Positions 56,076-64,000 of a DNA stretch of 64,000 nt are shown here, piece by piece (the first letter of the stretch is position 1; each line of letters opens with the position of its first letter). Origin of the DNA: Egaibacter danicus (GTDB taxonomy: Bacteria > Pseudomonadota > Gammaproteobacteria > Burkholderiales > Burkholderiaceae_C); the NCBI GenBank assembly GCA_016707075.1, contig JADJII010000004.1, positions 362,820 to 426,819 of the forward strand, written 5' to 3'. Below the pieces are notes generated by a model. The model had not been told where the DNA came from. It saw nothing but the letters and a program-made list of their open reading frames with translations, and did not search any database. The translations under genes were made by a program, and so were the position numbers.

Positions 56076-56793
56076 CCTGCTGAAAGTCGAGACCCTGAGC
56101 GCTGGTTATGGCGAAGCCGTGGTGTTGCACGACGTCTCGCTGTCACTGGCTGAAGGACAGACGCTAGCCCTTCTGGGACGTAATGGCACCGGCAAGACCA
56201 CGCTGATCAACACGCTGGCGGGTGCCACGCGGCAACACGCCGGCAGCATTTCGCTTGGCAGTGTTGCACTGCACAAGTTGCAGTCCCACGAACGTGCGGC
56301 TGCGGGCATTGGCTGGGTGCCGCAAGAGCGCAACATCTTCAAATCCCTCACGGTAGATGAAAACCTCACAGCTGTGGCAAGACCAGCCCGCGCCGGTCGT
56401 TCAGCCCGGCAATGGACACCTGAGCGGGTTTACGAGATGTTTCCACGCCTGGCTGAGCGCAAGACCAACCTGGGCACGCAGCTTTCCGGTGGCGAGCAGC
56501 AAATGCTGGCTGTGGGCCGTGCGCTGGTTTTGAACCCAACCTTGCTGCTGCTGGACGAGCCTCTGGAAGGCCTTGCACCCATCATCGTGCAGGAGTTGCT
56601 GCGAGCCATTCGCCGGATTACCCGCGAAGAGGGGCTCTCTGCCATCATCGTGGAGCAGCATCCGCAGGCGATTCTGGCCATTTCAGACACCGCGGCCGTG
56701 CTGGACCGCGGTACGGTCGTGCATGCGGGCACAGCAGCCAGCTTGCGCGAACAGCCCGAATTGCTGGATCGGCTGCTGGGCGTTGCACGGTAG
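56068..56793 (+). CDS. livF: ABC transporter ATP-binding protein, LivF type
   Basis: A 241-residue ATPase; the ATG at 56068 (MADLLKVETLSAGYGEAVVL) is chosen over an upstream start within livG. Walker A GRNGTGKTTLINTLAG, WVPQERNIFKSLTVDENL, signature LSGGEQQMLAVGRALV and Walker B LLLLDEPLEGLAP are all present. It completes the five-part Liv-type importer. Confidence 0.94.
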   Translation: MADLLKVETLSAGYGEAVVLHDVSLSLAEGQTLALLGRNGTGKTTLINTLAGATRQHAGSISLGSVALHKLQSHERAAAGIGWVPQERNIFKSLTVDENLTAVARPARAGRSARQWTPERVYEMFPRLAERKTNLGTQLSGGEQQMLAVGRALVLNPTLLLLDEPLEGLAPIIVQELLRAIRRITREEGLSAIIVEQHPQAILAISDTAAVLDRGTVVHAGTAASLREQPELLDRLLGVAR

Positions 56794-56908
56794 TGGAAGC
56801 CGCGACGGATTCGGGCGAAGCCTAATCCCTTCTCGCGGTGAGCCTTTTGTGTAAGCTCTATTCTGGTGTTTCCCTTCAACCCCATCCAAACCATGTGAGG
56901 AAATAGCC

Positions 56909-57802
56909 ATGACCCGCAAAACCGCTGCCGACTTTGACCAGGAACTGCTGATTCTGTTTGATGCCTATGTGCACGGTGCGATTGACCGCCGTGGTTTTCT
57001 GGACCGGGCCCAGAAGTTTGCGGTGGGTGGCGTGACCGCCAGCATGTTGCTGGCATCCCTCAGCCCCAATTTTGCAGCAGCCCAGGTGGTGCCCAAAGAC
57101 GATAAGCGTATCAAGACCGAGATCGTGGAGTTCCCTTCACCCAACGGCTACGGTACCGTCAAAGGTTATCTGGCCAAACCCGCCAATGCCACAGGCAAGT
57201 TGCCCGGCGTATTGGTGGTGCATGAAAACCGCGGGCTCAATCCCCACATTGAAGATATTGCCAGGCGTCTCGCGCTCGACAATTTCGTGGCGTTTGCGCC
57301 GGACGCGTTGACCCCACTGGGTGGCTATCCGGGTGATGAAGACAAGGCGCGTGAGCTGTTCCCCAAGCTGGATCAGGCCAAGACAAGGGAAGACTTTGTG
57401 GCCGCCGCTGGCGTTCTGAAGAATCGGCCGGAATGCAGCGGCAAGATCGGTGTGGTGGGATTTTGTTACGGCGGTGGCATGGCCCATATTTTGTCCACCC
57501 GCTTGCCTGATCTGAACGCAGCCGTTTCTTTCTACGGTAACCACCCGGCCGCCGAAGATGCGGCCAAGGTGAAGGCACCCCTGTTAATTCACTTCGCGGC
57601 TGTTGATGAACGCATCAATGCATCCTGGCCCGCCTATGAGGCCGCACTCAAGGCGGCAGGTGTTCGCTACACGGCGCATCAGTACGCCGCTGGCACCCAG
57701 CATGGTTTCAACAACGACACCACGCCCCGCTTTGATGCCGTAGCGGCCAAACTGGCATGGGACCGCACGCTGGCATTTTTCAACCAGACGCTACGCGCCT
57801 GA
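56909..57802 (+). CDS. Dienelactone hydrolase family protein with Tat-like leader
   Basis: A 297-residue alpha/beta hydrolase. An N-terminal segment (DRRGFLDRAQKFAVGGVTAS) resembles a twin-arginine-type leader, though RRGF follows some 30 residues of extra sequence. The hydrolase core shows VVHENRGLNPHIEDIARRLA, the nucleophile in GVVGFCYGGGMAHIL (Cys in G-x-C-x-G, as in dienelactone hydrolase), IHFAAVDERINASW (Asp) and the C-terminal AAGTQHGFNNDTTPRFD (His). The triad is complete. A YghX-like exported relative is the closest match in plan. Substrate unknown. Confidence 0.88.
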   Translation: MTRKTAADFDQELLILFDAYVHGAIDRRGFLDRAQKFAVGGVTASMLLASLSPNFAAAQVVPKDDKRIKTEIVEFPSPNGYGTVKGYLAKPANATGKLPGVLVVHENRGLNPHIEDIARRLALDNFVAFAPDALTPLGGYPGDEDKARELFPKLDQAKTREDFVAAAGVLKNRPECSGKIGVVGFCYGGGMAHILSTRLPDLNAAVSFYGNHPAAEDAAKVKAPLLIHFAAVDERINASWPAYEAALKAAGVRYTAHQYAAGTQHGFNNDTTPRFDAVAAKLAWDRTLAFFNQTLRA

Positions 57803-57830
57803 TTTTTTTTGATTGACTGGGGAGAACGTT

Positions 57831-58799
57831 TTGAAGCATGGTTTGACACGCGGATTGTTGCTGGCTGGTGCAATGGTGATGGGTTTTGCAGCCAGTGCGC
57901 AGACTTTTCCATCCAAAGCGGTTCGCATCGTGGTGCCGTTTGGGGCTGGGGGCGTGGCTGATCTGACCGCACGCACGGTGGGTCAAAAACTGTCCGAATC
58001 GCTGGGTCAGCCAGTGGTCATTGAAAACAAGCCCGGTGCCGGCGGCATCGTGGCGGGTGAAGCAGTGGCCAAGGCAGAGCCGGACGGTCACACTTTGTTG
58101 CTGATGTCCAATGGCACGGCGGTGAGTGCGGGCATGTTCAAGTCCTTGCCGTTTGATGCCGTCAAAGATTTTTCGCCCATCTCGACACTTGGCTTCTTTG
58201 ACATTGCCATTGTCACGCCAGCAGAGTCCAGATTCAAAACCCTGGGTGAGTTGCTGGCTTTTGCCAAGGCTAATCCGGGCAAGCTCAACCTGGGAACCAT
58301 CAATATCGGCAGCACACAGAATCTGGCCGCAGAATTGTTCCAGACTACGTCGGGCGTTGACATGCAAATCGTGCCATTCAACGGCACGCCCGCTGTGATC
58401 ACTGCATTGCGTGGCGGTCAGATTGATGCTGCGGTTGAAATTCTCGGCCCCGTCCTGCCGCAAATCAACGCCAAGGCGTTGCGCGCGCTGGCCGTTACCG
58501 GAGAGAAGCGCGCAGCCGTCCTTCCCGACGTGCCTACTGCGAAAGAAAGTGGGCTGCCCACTTTTGTTGCATCCAGCTGGAATGCATTGGCCGCGCCGGC
58601 CAAGACGCCAAAAGACGTCATCGCCAGACTGAACAAGGAGATTGCCGCCGCCTTGAGCTCACCTGACGTGAAGAAAAAACTGCACGATCTGAATGTGGAA
58701 GCCTACGCCAGCACGCCTGAACAGGCGTCAGAGTTGCTGTCCAGTGAAATCAAGCGTTGGGGAGCCGTGATTGTCCGCGCCAAAATTCCGCAGCAGTGA
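57831..58799 (+). CDS. Bug/TctC-family binding protein
   Basis: A 322-residue periplasmic receptor with a clean frame. Start is TTG at 57831 with GGGGAG upstream; signal peptide ends at AASAQT. Bug landmarks: FPSKAVRIVVPFGAGGVADL, VVIENKPGAGGIVAGEAVAK, PDGHTLLLMSNGTAVSAG, NLGTINIGSTQNLAAELFQT, LRALAVTGEKRAAVLPDVPT and SEIKRWGAVIVRAKIPQQ. It is probably co-transcribed with the next oxidoreductase (19-base gap). Confidence 0.93.
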   Translation: MKHGLTRGLLLAGAMVMGFAASAQTFPSKAVRIVVPFGAGGVADLTARTVGQKLSESLGQPVVIENKPGAGGIVAGEAVAKAEPDGHTLLLMSNGTAVSAGMFKSLPFDAVKDFSPISTLGFFDIAIVTPAESRFKTLGELLAFAKANPGKLNLGTINIGSTQNLAAELFQTTSGVDMQIVPFNGTPAVITALRGGQIDAAVEILGPVLPQINAKALRALAVTGEKRAAVLPDVPTAKESGLPTFVASSWNALAAPAKTPKDVIARLNKEIAAALSSPDVKKKLHDLNVEAYASTPEQASELLSSEIKRWGAVIVRAKIPQQ

Positions 58800-58818
58800 G
58801 TGCGGCAGGATCTGATCC

Positions 58819-59718
58819 GTGAAGTTTCAGCACATCGGCGTCATTGGCTACGGTGAAGTCGGCCGGATTTTTTCGGCTGGCCTCAAAGACAGGGTCCCGG
58901 CCGTCAGCGCCTGGGACCTCAAATTCGATGCGCCCGAATTGAAGGCCGCACAGCTGGCCCATGCCGATCAGGCCGGTGTGACGGCCTGCCGGTCGGTAGC
59001 GGAGTTGTGCGCCCATGCAGACCTGGTGATTTCCGCAGTGACGGCTTCCAGCACGCTGGCGGTTGCGCAGGCGGCCGCTCCCCACGTGCGTAGCGGCACT
59101 GTGTTTCTGGATTTGAACTCTGCATCACCTGGCACCAAACAGCAGGCTGCCCGGCTCATCGATGCAAGCGGCGCCCGTTATGTGGAGGCCGGTGTAATGA
59201 CCTCGGTGCCACCGTATGGCGTACGGGTCCCCATGTTGCTGGGTGGTGCCAGTGCAGCCGGACTGGTTGACGTGCTCACAGCATGGGGAATGGATGCGAA
59301 AGCCGTGTCAGACCAGTTGGGGGTGGCCAGTGCCATCAAGATGTGCCGCAGTGTGATGATCAAGGGTCTGGAAGCACTGGTCATTGAAAGCTACACCACG
59401 GCGCGTGCCTATGGTGTGGAAGACCACGTACTGCCTACATTGGCCGAGACCTTTCCCGGCATTGACTGGGAAAAGCAGGGCGCGTATTTTTTCAGTCGCG
59501 TGGTCCAGCACGGCCAGCGCCGTGCCGAGGAAATGCGTGAGTCGGCCAACACCGTGAAGGAAGCGGGCTTTGAGCCGTTCATGGCGGCCGCCATTGCGCA
59601 GAAGCAGCAGTGGGTGGCTGATCAGGCTCGTGCCGGCGTGTTCAATGACGTTGGCAAGGACGTTCGCTGGCAGGTATATGCAGATCGGTTAATCGCCGAT
59701 TCGCTATCAAAAAAGTAG
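58819..59718 (+). CDS. NAD(P)-dependent oxidoreductase, DUF1932 / phosphogluconate-dehydrogenase-like
   Basis: A 299-residue protein starting at GTG 58819. The N-terminal Rossmann domain has IGVIGYGEVGRIFSAGL, then HADLVISAVTASSTLAVAQA, SGTVFLDLNSASPGTKQQAA and EAGVMTSVPPYGVRVPMLLG. The C-terminal helical domain carries IKMCRSVMIKGLEALVIESY, including the Lys at the position of 3-hydroxyacid dehydrogenases, and matches the DUF1932 group. The substrate is not known. Its stop codon TAG is the first TAG of dispersed repeat copy B, so the repeat supplies the last codon of the gene. Confidence 0.87.
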   Translation: MKFQHIGVIGYGEVGRIFSAGLKDRVPAVSAWDLKFDAPELKAAQLAHADQAGVTACRSVAELCAHADLVISAVTASSTLAVAQAAAPHVRSGTVFLDLNSASPGTKQQAARLIDASGARYVEAGVMTSVPPYGVRVPMLLGGASAAGLVDVLTAWGMDAKAVSDQLGVASAIKMCRSVMIKGLEALVIESYTTARAYGVEDHVLPTLAETFPGIDWEKQGAYFFSRVVQHGQRRAEEMRESANTVKEAGFEPFMAAAIAQKQQWVADQARAGVFNDVGKDVRWQVYADRLIADSLSKK

Positions 59719-59764
59719 CTGCTCACGCATATGGAATAAGGTCTGGAGGCCATTTTTGATGAAA
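59714..59764 (+). repeat. Dispersed short repeat, copy B, supplying a stop codon
   Basis: Reads GTAGCTGCTCACGCATATG then GGTCTGGAGGCCATTTTTG. The TAG at 59716-59718 ends the DUF1932 gene. Confidence 0.65.
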
Positions 59765-59860
59765 ATTTTACGTTTCGTCACGAAAAGCGATCGGCCTTAA
59801 CAGCTGTTTCACCGCGTTTGGCAAATGATTTGCATGTTGAACCTGACCCGGAGTATTGCC

Positions 59861-61141
59861 ATGCTGAGTAAACAAGCCAGATTCCCCTTGCGCGCGTGCT
59901 GCATGCTTGCGTTTACGGTCCTTGCCGGGGCTTTGACCGCCTGTGGAGGATCTTCCGCGGTGAGCGGCGTGGCTGGCTCCGCGGTGGTGCCGACACCTTC
60001 ACCCGCACCGACCCCGGCTCCAACCCCCTCGCCCACCCCGGGTGCGGCTCCCAAAGCTACTGTGCTCACCTCCGGCCTGTCAAGCCCGTGGGGCATGGCA
60101 TTCCTGCCGGATGGCCGCATGCTGGTCACACAGAAAGCTGGCACGATGGTGATTGTCAGCGCCAACGGCACAACGATCTCTGCACCGTTCAGTCCGGCGT
60201 TGCCCAATCTGGTTTCGTCCGGACAGGGCGGCTTGCTGGATGTGGCACTGGACCCGGACTTTGATCTGACGACCAACCCCCGCATCTACTGGACGTTCTC
60301 GGAGTCCGGTACGGGTGGTTCGGGCACGGCTGTGGCACGTGGAAATCTGGTTGCGAATACGTCCGGTAATGCCATTCAAGCCGCCGAAGTCATATACCGG
60401 CAAGTGCCCAAGGTGGGGGGAGACGGCCACTTCGGTTCACGCCTGGTTTTTCGTGGTGACAAGACCCTTTTTGTGACTTTGGGCGAGCGCCAGCGTGATG
60501 ACCCTGCGAGCCCTGGCACCGGCAATGCGCAAAATCTGGCGGCCACGCTGGGCAAGGTGATCCGCATCAACCGCGACGGCAGCGTGCCCGCGGGTAATCC
60601 CAGTTTTGGCGTCAGCGGGGCCTTGCCGGAGATATGGAGTTATGGCCACCGCAACCCGCAGGGCGCGGCCATGAAGCCCGGCACCGATGACCTTTGGCTC
60701 ACCGAGCACGGCCCTCGCGGCGGCGATGAGTTGAATCGTGTCCTGTCCGGGCGAAACTATGGCTGGCCGTTGCGCAGCTATGGCTGTCCCTACAGTTTTT
60801 CAAATAATGTGCCCACCTGCTGGGTGAATGGCGGCACCCACGCGCCCACCTATGAAGAGCCCAAAACCACCTGGCTGCCCAATTCAACGGCGCCTGCGGG
60901 CCTGCTGTTCTACACCGGCACCCGGTTTGATGATCTGGGTTGGCAGGGCAACGCCTTTACTGGCGGCCTGGCGGGCACCACGCTGTGGCGCATCGTACTC
61001 AACGGCGACAACTTTGTATCCAAGGAAGAAGTGGCCGCCGTCAAGAGCCTGGGACAGCGCATCCGCGCAGTCAAGCAGGGGCCTGATGGCTGGATTTACC
61101 TGCTGACCGATAACGGGCAGTTGATACGCCTGGAGCGCTGA
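59861..61141 (+). CDS. PQQ-dependent sugar dehydrogenase-like lipoprotein
   Basis: A protein of 426 residues from ATG 59861 (GGAG upstream); ATGs at 59825 and 59834 are less likely. MLSKQARFPLRACCMLAFTV then LAGALTACGG forms a lipoprotein signal with the lipobox Cys. A Pro/Thr-rich linker (PTPSPAPTPAPTPSPTP) leads to a six-bladed propeller of the Asd/sorbosone dehydrogenase type: SPWGMAFLPDGRMLVTQ, GGLLDVALDPDFD, GDGHFGSRLVFRGDKTLFVT, GKVIRINRDGSVP, IWSYGHRNPQGAA, WLTEHGPRGGDELNRVLSGR with NYGWP. The H and R near these loops match PQQ and calcium binding. Substrate unknown. Confidence 0.9.
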   Translation: MLSKQARFPLRACCMLAFTVLAGALTACGGSSAVSGVAGSAVVPTPSPAPTPAPTPSPTPGAAPKATVLTSGLSSPWGMAFLPDGRMLVTQKAGTMVIVSANGTTISAPFSPALPNLVSSGQGGLLDVALDPDFDLTTNPRIYWTFSESGTGGSGTAVARGNLVANTSGNAIQAAEVIYRQVPKVGGDGHFGSRLVFRGDKTLFVTLGERQRDDPASPGTGNAQNLAATLGKVIRINRDGSVPAGNPSFGVSGALPEIWSYGHRNPQGAAMKPGTDDLWLTEHGPRGGDELNRVLSGRNYGWPLRSYGCPYSFSNNVPTCWVNGGTHAPTYEEPKTTWLPNSTAPAGLLFYTGTRFDDLGWQGNAFTGGLAGTTLWRIVLNGDNFVSKEEVAAVKSLGQRIRAVKQGPDGWIYLLTDNGQLIRLER

Positions 61142-61157
61142 AGCTGCCGTCTGCCAA

Positions 61158-62151
61158 TCAGTCTGCTTTCACACGGCCAGACTGGATCACCGGCTTCCAG
61201 CGTGCAATTTCGCTCTGGATCAGGCTGCCAAACACTTCGGGCGTGTTGGGTGTAGCCACCGCACCTTCGTTGTTCAAACGCGTTTTCAATTCTGCTGAAT
61301 TGAGAGACTGGTTGATCTGGCTGTTGAGTTTGGCAACGATGTCTTTGGGCGTTCCCGCAGGTGCCACGACGCCGTACCACTGATCGGCCTCAAAGTTCTT
61401 ATAGCCTGCATCAGCCACGGTTGGCAGATCGGGCAGGGCGTCCATGCGTTTGGGGCTGGACACTGCCAGCGCCCGCACCTGCCCGCTCTTGATCTGGCCC
61501 ATCACGGCGGGCGCACCCGTGAACAGCACCTGAATCTGGCCACCCACCAGGTCCGTCACGGCCGGTGCTGTGCCGCGATACGGGATGTGCAGGAGCGAGG
61601 TGCCGGTCTGCATCTTGAAGTACTCGGTGGCGAGGTTGGCCGCGCTGCCATTACCGCCCGAGCCGTAGTTCAACTGGCCGGGTTTGGACTTGGCCAGCGC
61701 TACCAGTTCCTGCACCGTCGTGGCCTTCACGCTGGGATGCACCACCAGCACGTTAGGCACACGAGCCACCCAGGCTACGGGCGCAAAAGTTTTTCACCGG
61801 GTCATACGGCAGGTTGGGGTAAAGCGACGGGTTCACTGCCAGGGTGCCGATGTGGCCCATCAGCAGCGTGTAACCATCGGCAGGAGCTTTGGCCACTTTA
61901 TCCGCGCCAATGGAGCCACCCGCACCGGGTACGTTTTCAATCACCACCGGCTGGCCCCATGCCTTGGTCAGTTCCAGGCCAATGGCGCGCGCCAGAATAT
62001 CGGTCGAACCGCCGGGTGTGAACGGCACGACCAGCCGGATGGGTTTGACAGGGTAGTTAACCGGGCTCTGGGCCAGCACCAATTGAGTGCCGAAAAGGCC
62101 TGCAGATACCGTCATCATTGCGTAAGAAGCTATCTTTTTTATAGTCATCAT
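61158..62151 (-). CDS. Bug/TctC-family binding protein, one-base frameshift
   Basis: A receptor of about 330 residues. AGGAGA precedes ATG at 62151 (MMTIKKIASYAMMTVSAGLF then GTQLVLAQS), a signal peptide. Then VKPIRLVVPFTPGGSTDILA, VVIENVPGAGGSIGADKVAK, ADGYTLLMGHIGTLAVNPSL and, after an extra T at about 61787, RVPNVLVVHPSVKATTVQEL, GQLNYGSGGNGSAANLATEY and SSPKRMDALPDLPTVADAGY. The end is SEIARWKPVIQSGRVKAD. Copy G of the dispersed repeat lies in frame within the signal peptide. It follows aroE by 29 bases on the same strand. Confidence 0.9.
62091..62133 (-). repeat. Dispersed short repeat, copy G, in frame in a signal peptide
   Basis: On the minus strand it reads ATAGCTTCTTACGCAATGA then GGTATCTGCAGGCCTTTTC. 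It encodes IASYAMMTVSAGLF of the Bug signal peptide. Confidence 0.55.
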
Positions 62152-62180
62152 GAAATCTCCTGAGTAATGTTGAATAATGA

Positions 62181-63023
62181 TCAAAACGTCGCTTGAACGG
62201 CCTGTATCAGTGCAGGGCTGATATCCGGCATCACGCCAAACCATGATTTAAACGCGGGCCGCGCCTGGTTGAGCAGCATGCCCAACCCATTGACCGTGGC
62301 ATTGCCGCGCAGACGGGCATCCCGCAGCAGCGGGGTTTCCAGCGGTGTATAGATCACATCGGACACCAGCGCATGCGCCGGCAGGAGCTTCAGTGACAAA
62401 TCCAGCGCAGGCTGCTTGTCCATTCCCTGATTCGTGGTATTCACCAGCAGTGCCACGTCGGCCACGGCTTCATTGCGTCTCTCCCACGGCACAGCCCGTA
62501 CCGGGGCGCCAAACTCCTGAGCCATTGCAATGGCCTTGTCGGCACTGCGGTTGCACACCCTGATTTCCCGGGCTCCCCGCTCAGCCAGCGCCACGATGAC
62601 GGCGCGCGCCGCGCCGCCCGCCCCCATGACGGTGATCGGCCCGGCATCTGCACGCCAATCGGGCTGGGCATCCAGCAGGCTCTGGATATAACCAAAACCG
62701 TCGGTGTTGGACCCTGTCAACGAGCCGTCCGGCTTCACCACCACAGTATTGATGGCGCCGATGCGCCGCGCCATGGGGTCTACCCGGTCCACCAATGCCA
62801 TGGCTGCCACCTTGTGCGGGATGGTGATGTTGCAGCCCGCAAACCCCAGTGCGCGCAGGCCACGCATGGCGTCTGGCAGGTTCTTTGGCTCTACTGGCAG
62901 CAGAACATAAGAGCCGGTCAGGCCGTAGTGTTGAATCCAGTGGTTGTGCAGCGTGGGTGAACGCGAGTGGGAGACCGGCCAGCCCATCACGCCGGCCAAT
63001 ACGAATTTGTTTGCAGTGCTCAT
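62181..63023 (-). CDS. aroE: Shikimate dehydrogenase
   Basis: A 280-residue AroE-fold enzyme interconverting 3-dehydroshikimate and shikimate (or quinate-type relatives). Motifs: VMGWPVSHSRSPTLHNHWIQ (shikimate-binding SxS), GFAGCNITIPHKVAAMALVD (catalytic Lys), AINTVV, GSNTDGFGYIQSL (Asp), GAGGAARAVIVALAERGA (NADP loop) and VSDVIYTPLETPLL. Because it lies between a LysR regulator and a Bug receptor, it may be a catabolic quinate/shikimate enzyme rather than the biosynthetic one. Confidence 0.93.
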   Translation of the reverse strand: MSTANKFVLAGVMGWPVSHSRSPTLHNHWIQHYGLTGSYVLLPVEPKNLPDAMRGLRALGFAGCNITIPHKVAAMALVDRVDPMARRIGAINTVVVKPDGSLTGSNTDGFGYIQSLLDAQPDWRADAGPITVMGAGGAARAVIVALAERGAREIRVCNRSADKAIAMAQEFGAPVRAVPWERRNEAVADVALLVNTTNQGMDKQPALDLSLKLLPAHALVSDVIYTPLETPLLRDARLRGNATVNGLGMLLNQARPAFKSWFGVMPDISPALIQAVQATF

Positions 63024-63074
63024 GTGCTCCTTGATGCTTTTCTATGTTGCGTTGCCATTTTCTCCGAAAGATTC

Positions 63075-63995
63075 TCAGGCTTTCGGGCTGGCGCTTCCAA
63101 ATACCGCCATGGCGACTTCCTGGATCAGGTCCAGCATGGCCTGCTGGGTCAGCGTCGTGGTGCGGCCTGATGCAGTGGCCAGCGCCAGTTTGCTGACCAG
63201 GCGCGGTTTGACAATGGGGTGAGCCAAATAGTTCTCGGGCCTGGCGGTGGAGGCGAGTGCGTAGCGCGGCAGGATGGCGTTGCCAGCGCCGTCAGCGACC
63301 AGATCCAGAATGGCCGCCACACCATCAATTTCCAGACTGATCAGCGGCTTGCAGCCAATGCCGGCCATCTGGGTTTCCACCAGCATGCGGATGGCGTTGG
63401 GGCGGCTGGGAATCACCAGCGGCAACCCGGATACTTCTTTCAACGGGATCGGTAAAACCCGTGCTTTGGACGATTTGGGTGGGCGTAGCGCAATCAGATA
63501 GAGCTCCTCCTCCATCAGTGGCCGGGTTTCCAGTTCGGGCGAGGGCGACGGGTTGTACAGCAGGGCGATGTCCAGACGGCCGGTCAGCAGCCCTTCCTGC
63601 ATCGATATCGACAACCCCTCGCTGATGGACAGTGCCGCATTGGGCAGGCGCTTGCGGAATTCGCGCGTCAGCGGCACCGTCATCATCTTGGCAATGCTGG
63701 GCGGCAGGCCCAGCGCCACGCGGCCCGCCAACGCGCCACGCACGCGGCCCAGGTCTTCGCGGGCTCGCTCCACCTGGTGCAGGATGCCGCGCCCATGCTC
63801 CAGCAGCAGCTTGCCCGCCTCGGTCGTGGTAACGCCGCGGCCATTGCGCAGCAGCAGGTTTTGCCGCAGCTCCACCTCCAGCAGGCGAACCTGTCGGCTC
63901 AATGCGGGCTGGGCGATGTCCAGCACGCTGGAGGCGCGGGTAAAGCTGCCCAGCTCGGCCACGCGGACGAAGTATTCGAGTTGCTTGAGGTCCAT
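63075..63995 (-). CDS. LysR-family transcriptional regulator
   Basis: A 306-residue LysR protein, complete just inside the window. The winged helix-turn-helix is MDLKQLEYFVRVAELGSFTR with ASSVLDIAQPALSRQVRLLE; the co-inducer domain begins ALAGRVALGLPPSIAKMMTV. It resembles the Nac/Cbl-like group that often lies beside Bug receptor genes. It is transcribed in the same direction as aroE and the Bug gene, 51 bases upstream, and is probably their regulator. Confidence 0.93.
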   Translation of the reverse strand: MDLKQLEYFVRVAELGSFTRASSVLDIAQPALSRQVRLLEVELRQNLLLRNGRGVTTTEAGKLLLEHGRGILHQVERAREDLGRVRGALAGRVALGLPPSIAKMMTVPLTREFRKRLPNAALSISEGLSISMQEGLLTGRLDIALLYNPSPSPELETRPLMEEELYLIALRPPKSSKARVLPIPLKEVSGLPLVIPSRPNAIRMLVETQMAGIGCKPLISLEIDGVAAILDLVADGAGNAILPRYALASTARPENYLAHPIVKPRLVSKLALATASGRTTTLTQQAMLDLIQEVAMAVFGSASPKA

Positions 63996-64000
63996 TTTCT

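Noticed and set aside
1..64000. CRISPR arrays, tRNA or rRNA genes, prophage or conjugative modules
   Set aside because: No regular direct-repeat array, no tRNA-like cloverleaf with a TTCGAATCC-type arm (the match near 30745 is in gudD) and no phage or transfer genes were seen.

Overview
The window reads as chromosome of a beta-proteobacterium of the order Burkholderiales, most likely Comamonadaceae (Rhodoferax/Polaromonas/Variovorax type). This rests on five orphan Bug/TctC-type periplasmic binding proteins, an etfBA plus DmdC-like acyl-CoA dehydrogenase block, the style of its aromatic and aldarate catabolism, and a short dispersed repeat that from memory resembles intergenic repeats of that family. 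The genus is not fixed by the sequence.

Layout. 1-9.2 kb: MoxR fragment, histone-deacetylase-like amidohydrolase, MscS channel, a dctPQM TRAP transporter on the minus strand, then etfB-etfA and an acyl-CoA dehydrogenase. 9.3-15.4 kb: nitronate monooxygenase, TrhO tRNA hydroxylase, a complete IS1595-type element, a PA0069-type radical SAM protein, an EptA-like membrane domain without its catalytic half, and dnaJ. 15.5-19.1 kb: dnaK, grpE, an FKBP isomerase and an HxlR-like regulator. 19.3-28.2 kb: a hydroxycinnamate operon (MarR, two Bug proteins, tannase/feruloyl esterase, SDR dehydrogenase, feruloyl-CoA synthase, enoyl-CoA hydratase) with a divergent CouO-like amidohydrolase. 28.3-44.7 kb: a hexuronate/aldarate region (azlCD, gudD, GntR, uronate dehydrogenase, two SMP-30 lactonases, a second and third enolase-superfamily dehydratase, kdgD, ketoglutaric semialdehyde dehydrogenase, a mannonate-dehydratase-like TIM barrel, Bug, an IlvD/Edd dehydratase, a second epimerase). 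44.8-50.8 kb: NTF2-like and RraA-like proteins, PurU, a LigM-type THF-dependent O-demethylase, MetF and a GntR regulator. 50.9-56.8 kb: a Liv-type ABC transporter with two tandem binding proteins. 56.9-64 kb: dienelactone hydrolase-like protein, Bug, a DUF1932 oxidoreductase, PQQ-type sugar dehydrogenase, Bug, aroE and a LysR regulator.

How it fits together (inference). The middle of the window looks like a plant-polymer island. An esterase frees ferulate. Fcs, hydratase, SDR and the CouO-like hydrolase shorten the side chain to vanillate. LigM demethylates vanillate onto tetrahydrofolate, and MetF and PurU recycle the one-carbon units. The uronate half oxidises glucuronate/galacturonate to aldarates, dehydrates them and delivers 2-oxoglutarate.

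Reliability. Reading frames are clean at both ends but broken by one-base indels, mostly in homopolymers, from about 15.5 to 51.6 kb. They are worst at 28-40 kb, where apparent substitutions also occur. Because dnaK and grpE are hit too, I read this as sequence error rather than gene decay. Boundaries in that stretch were rebuilt by joining frames and are approximate.
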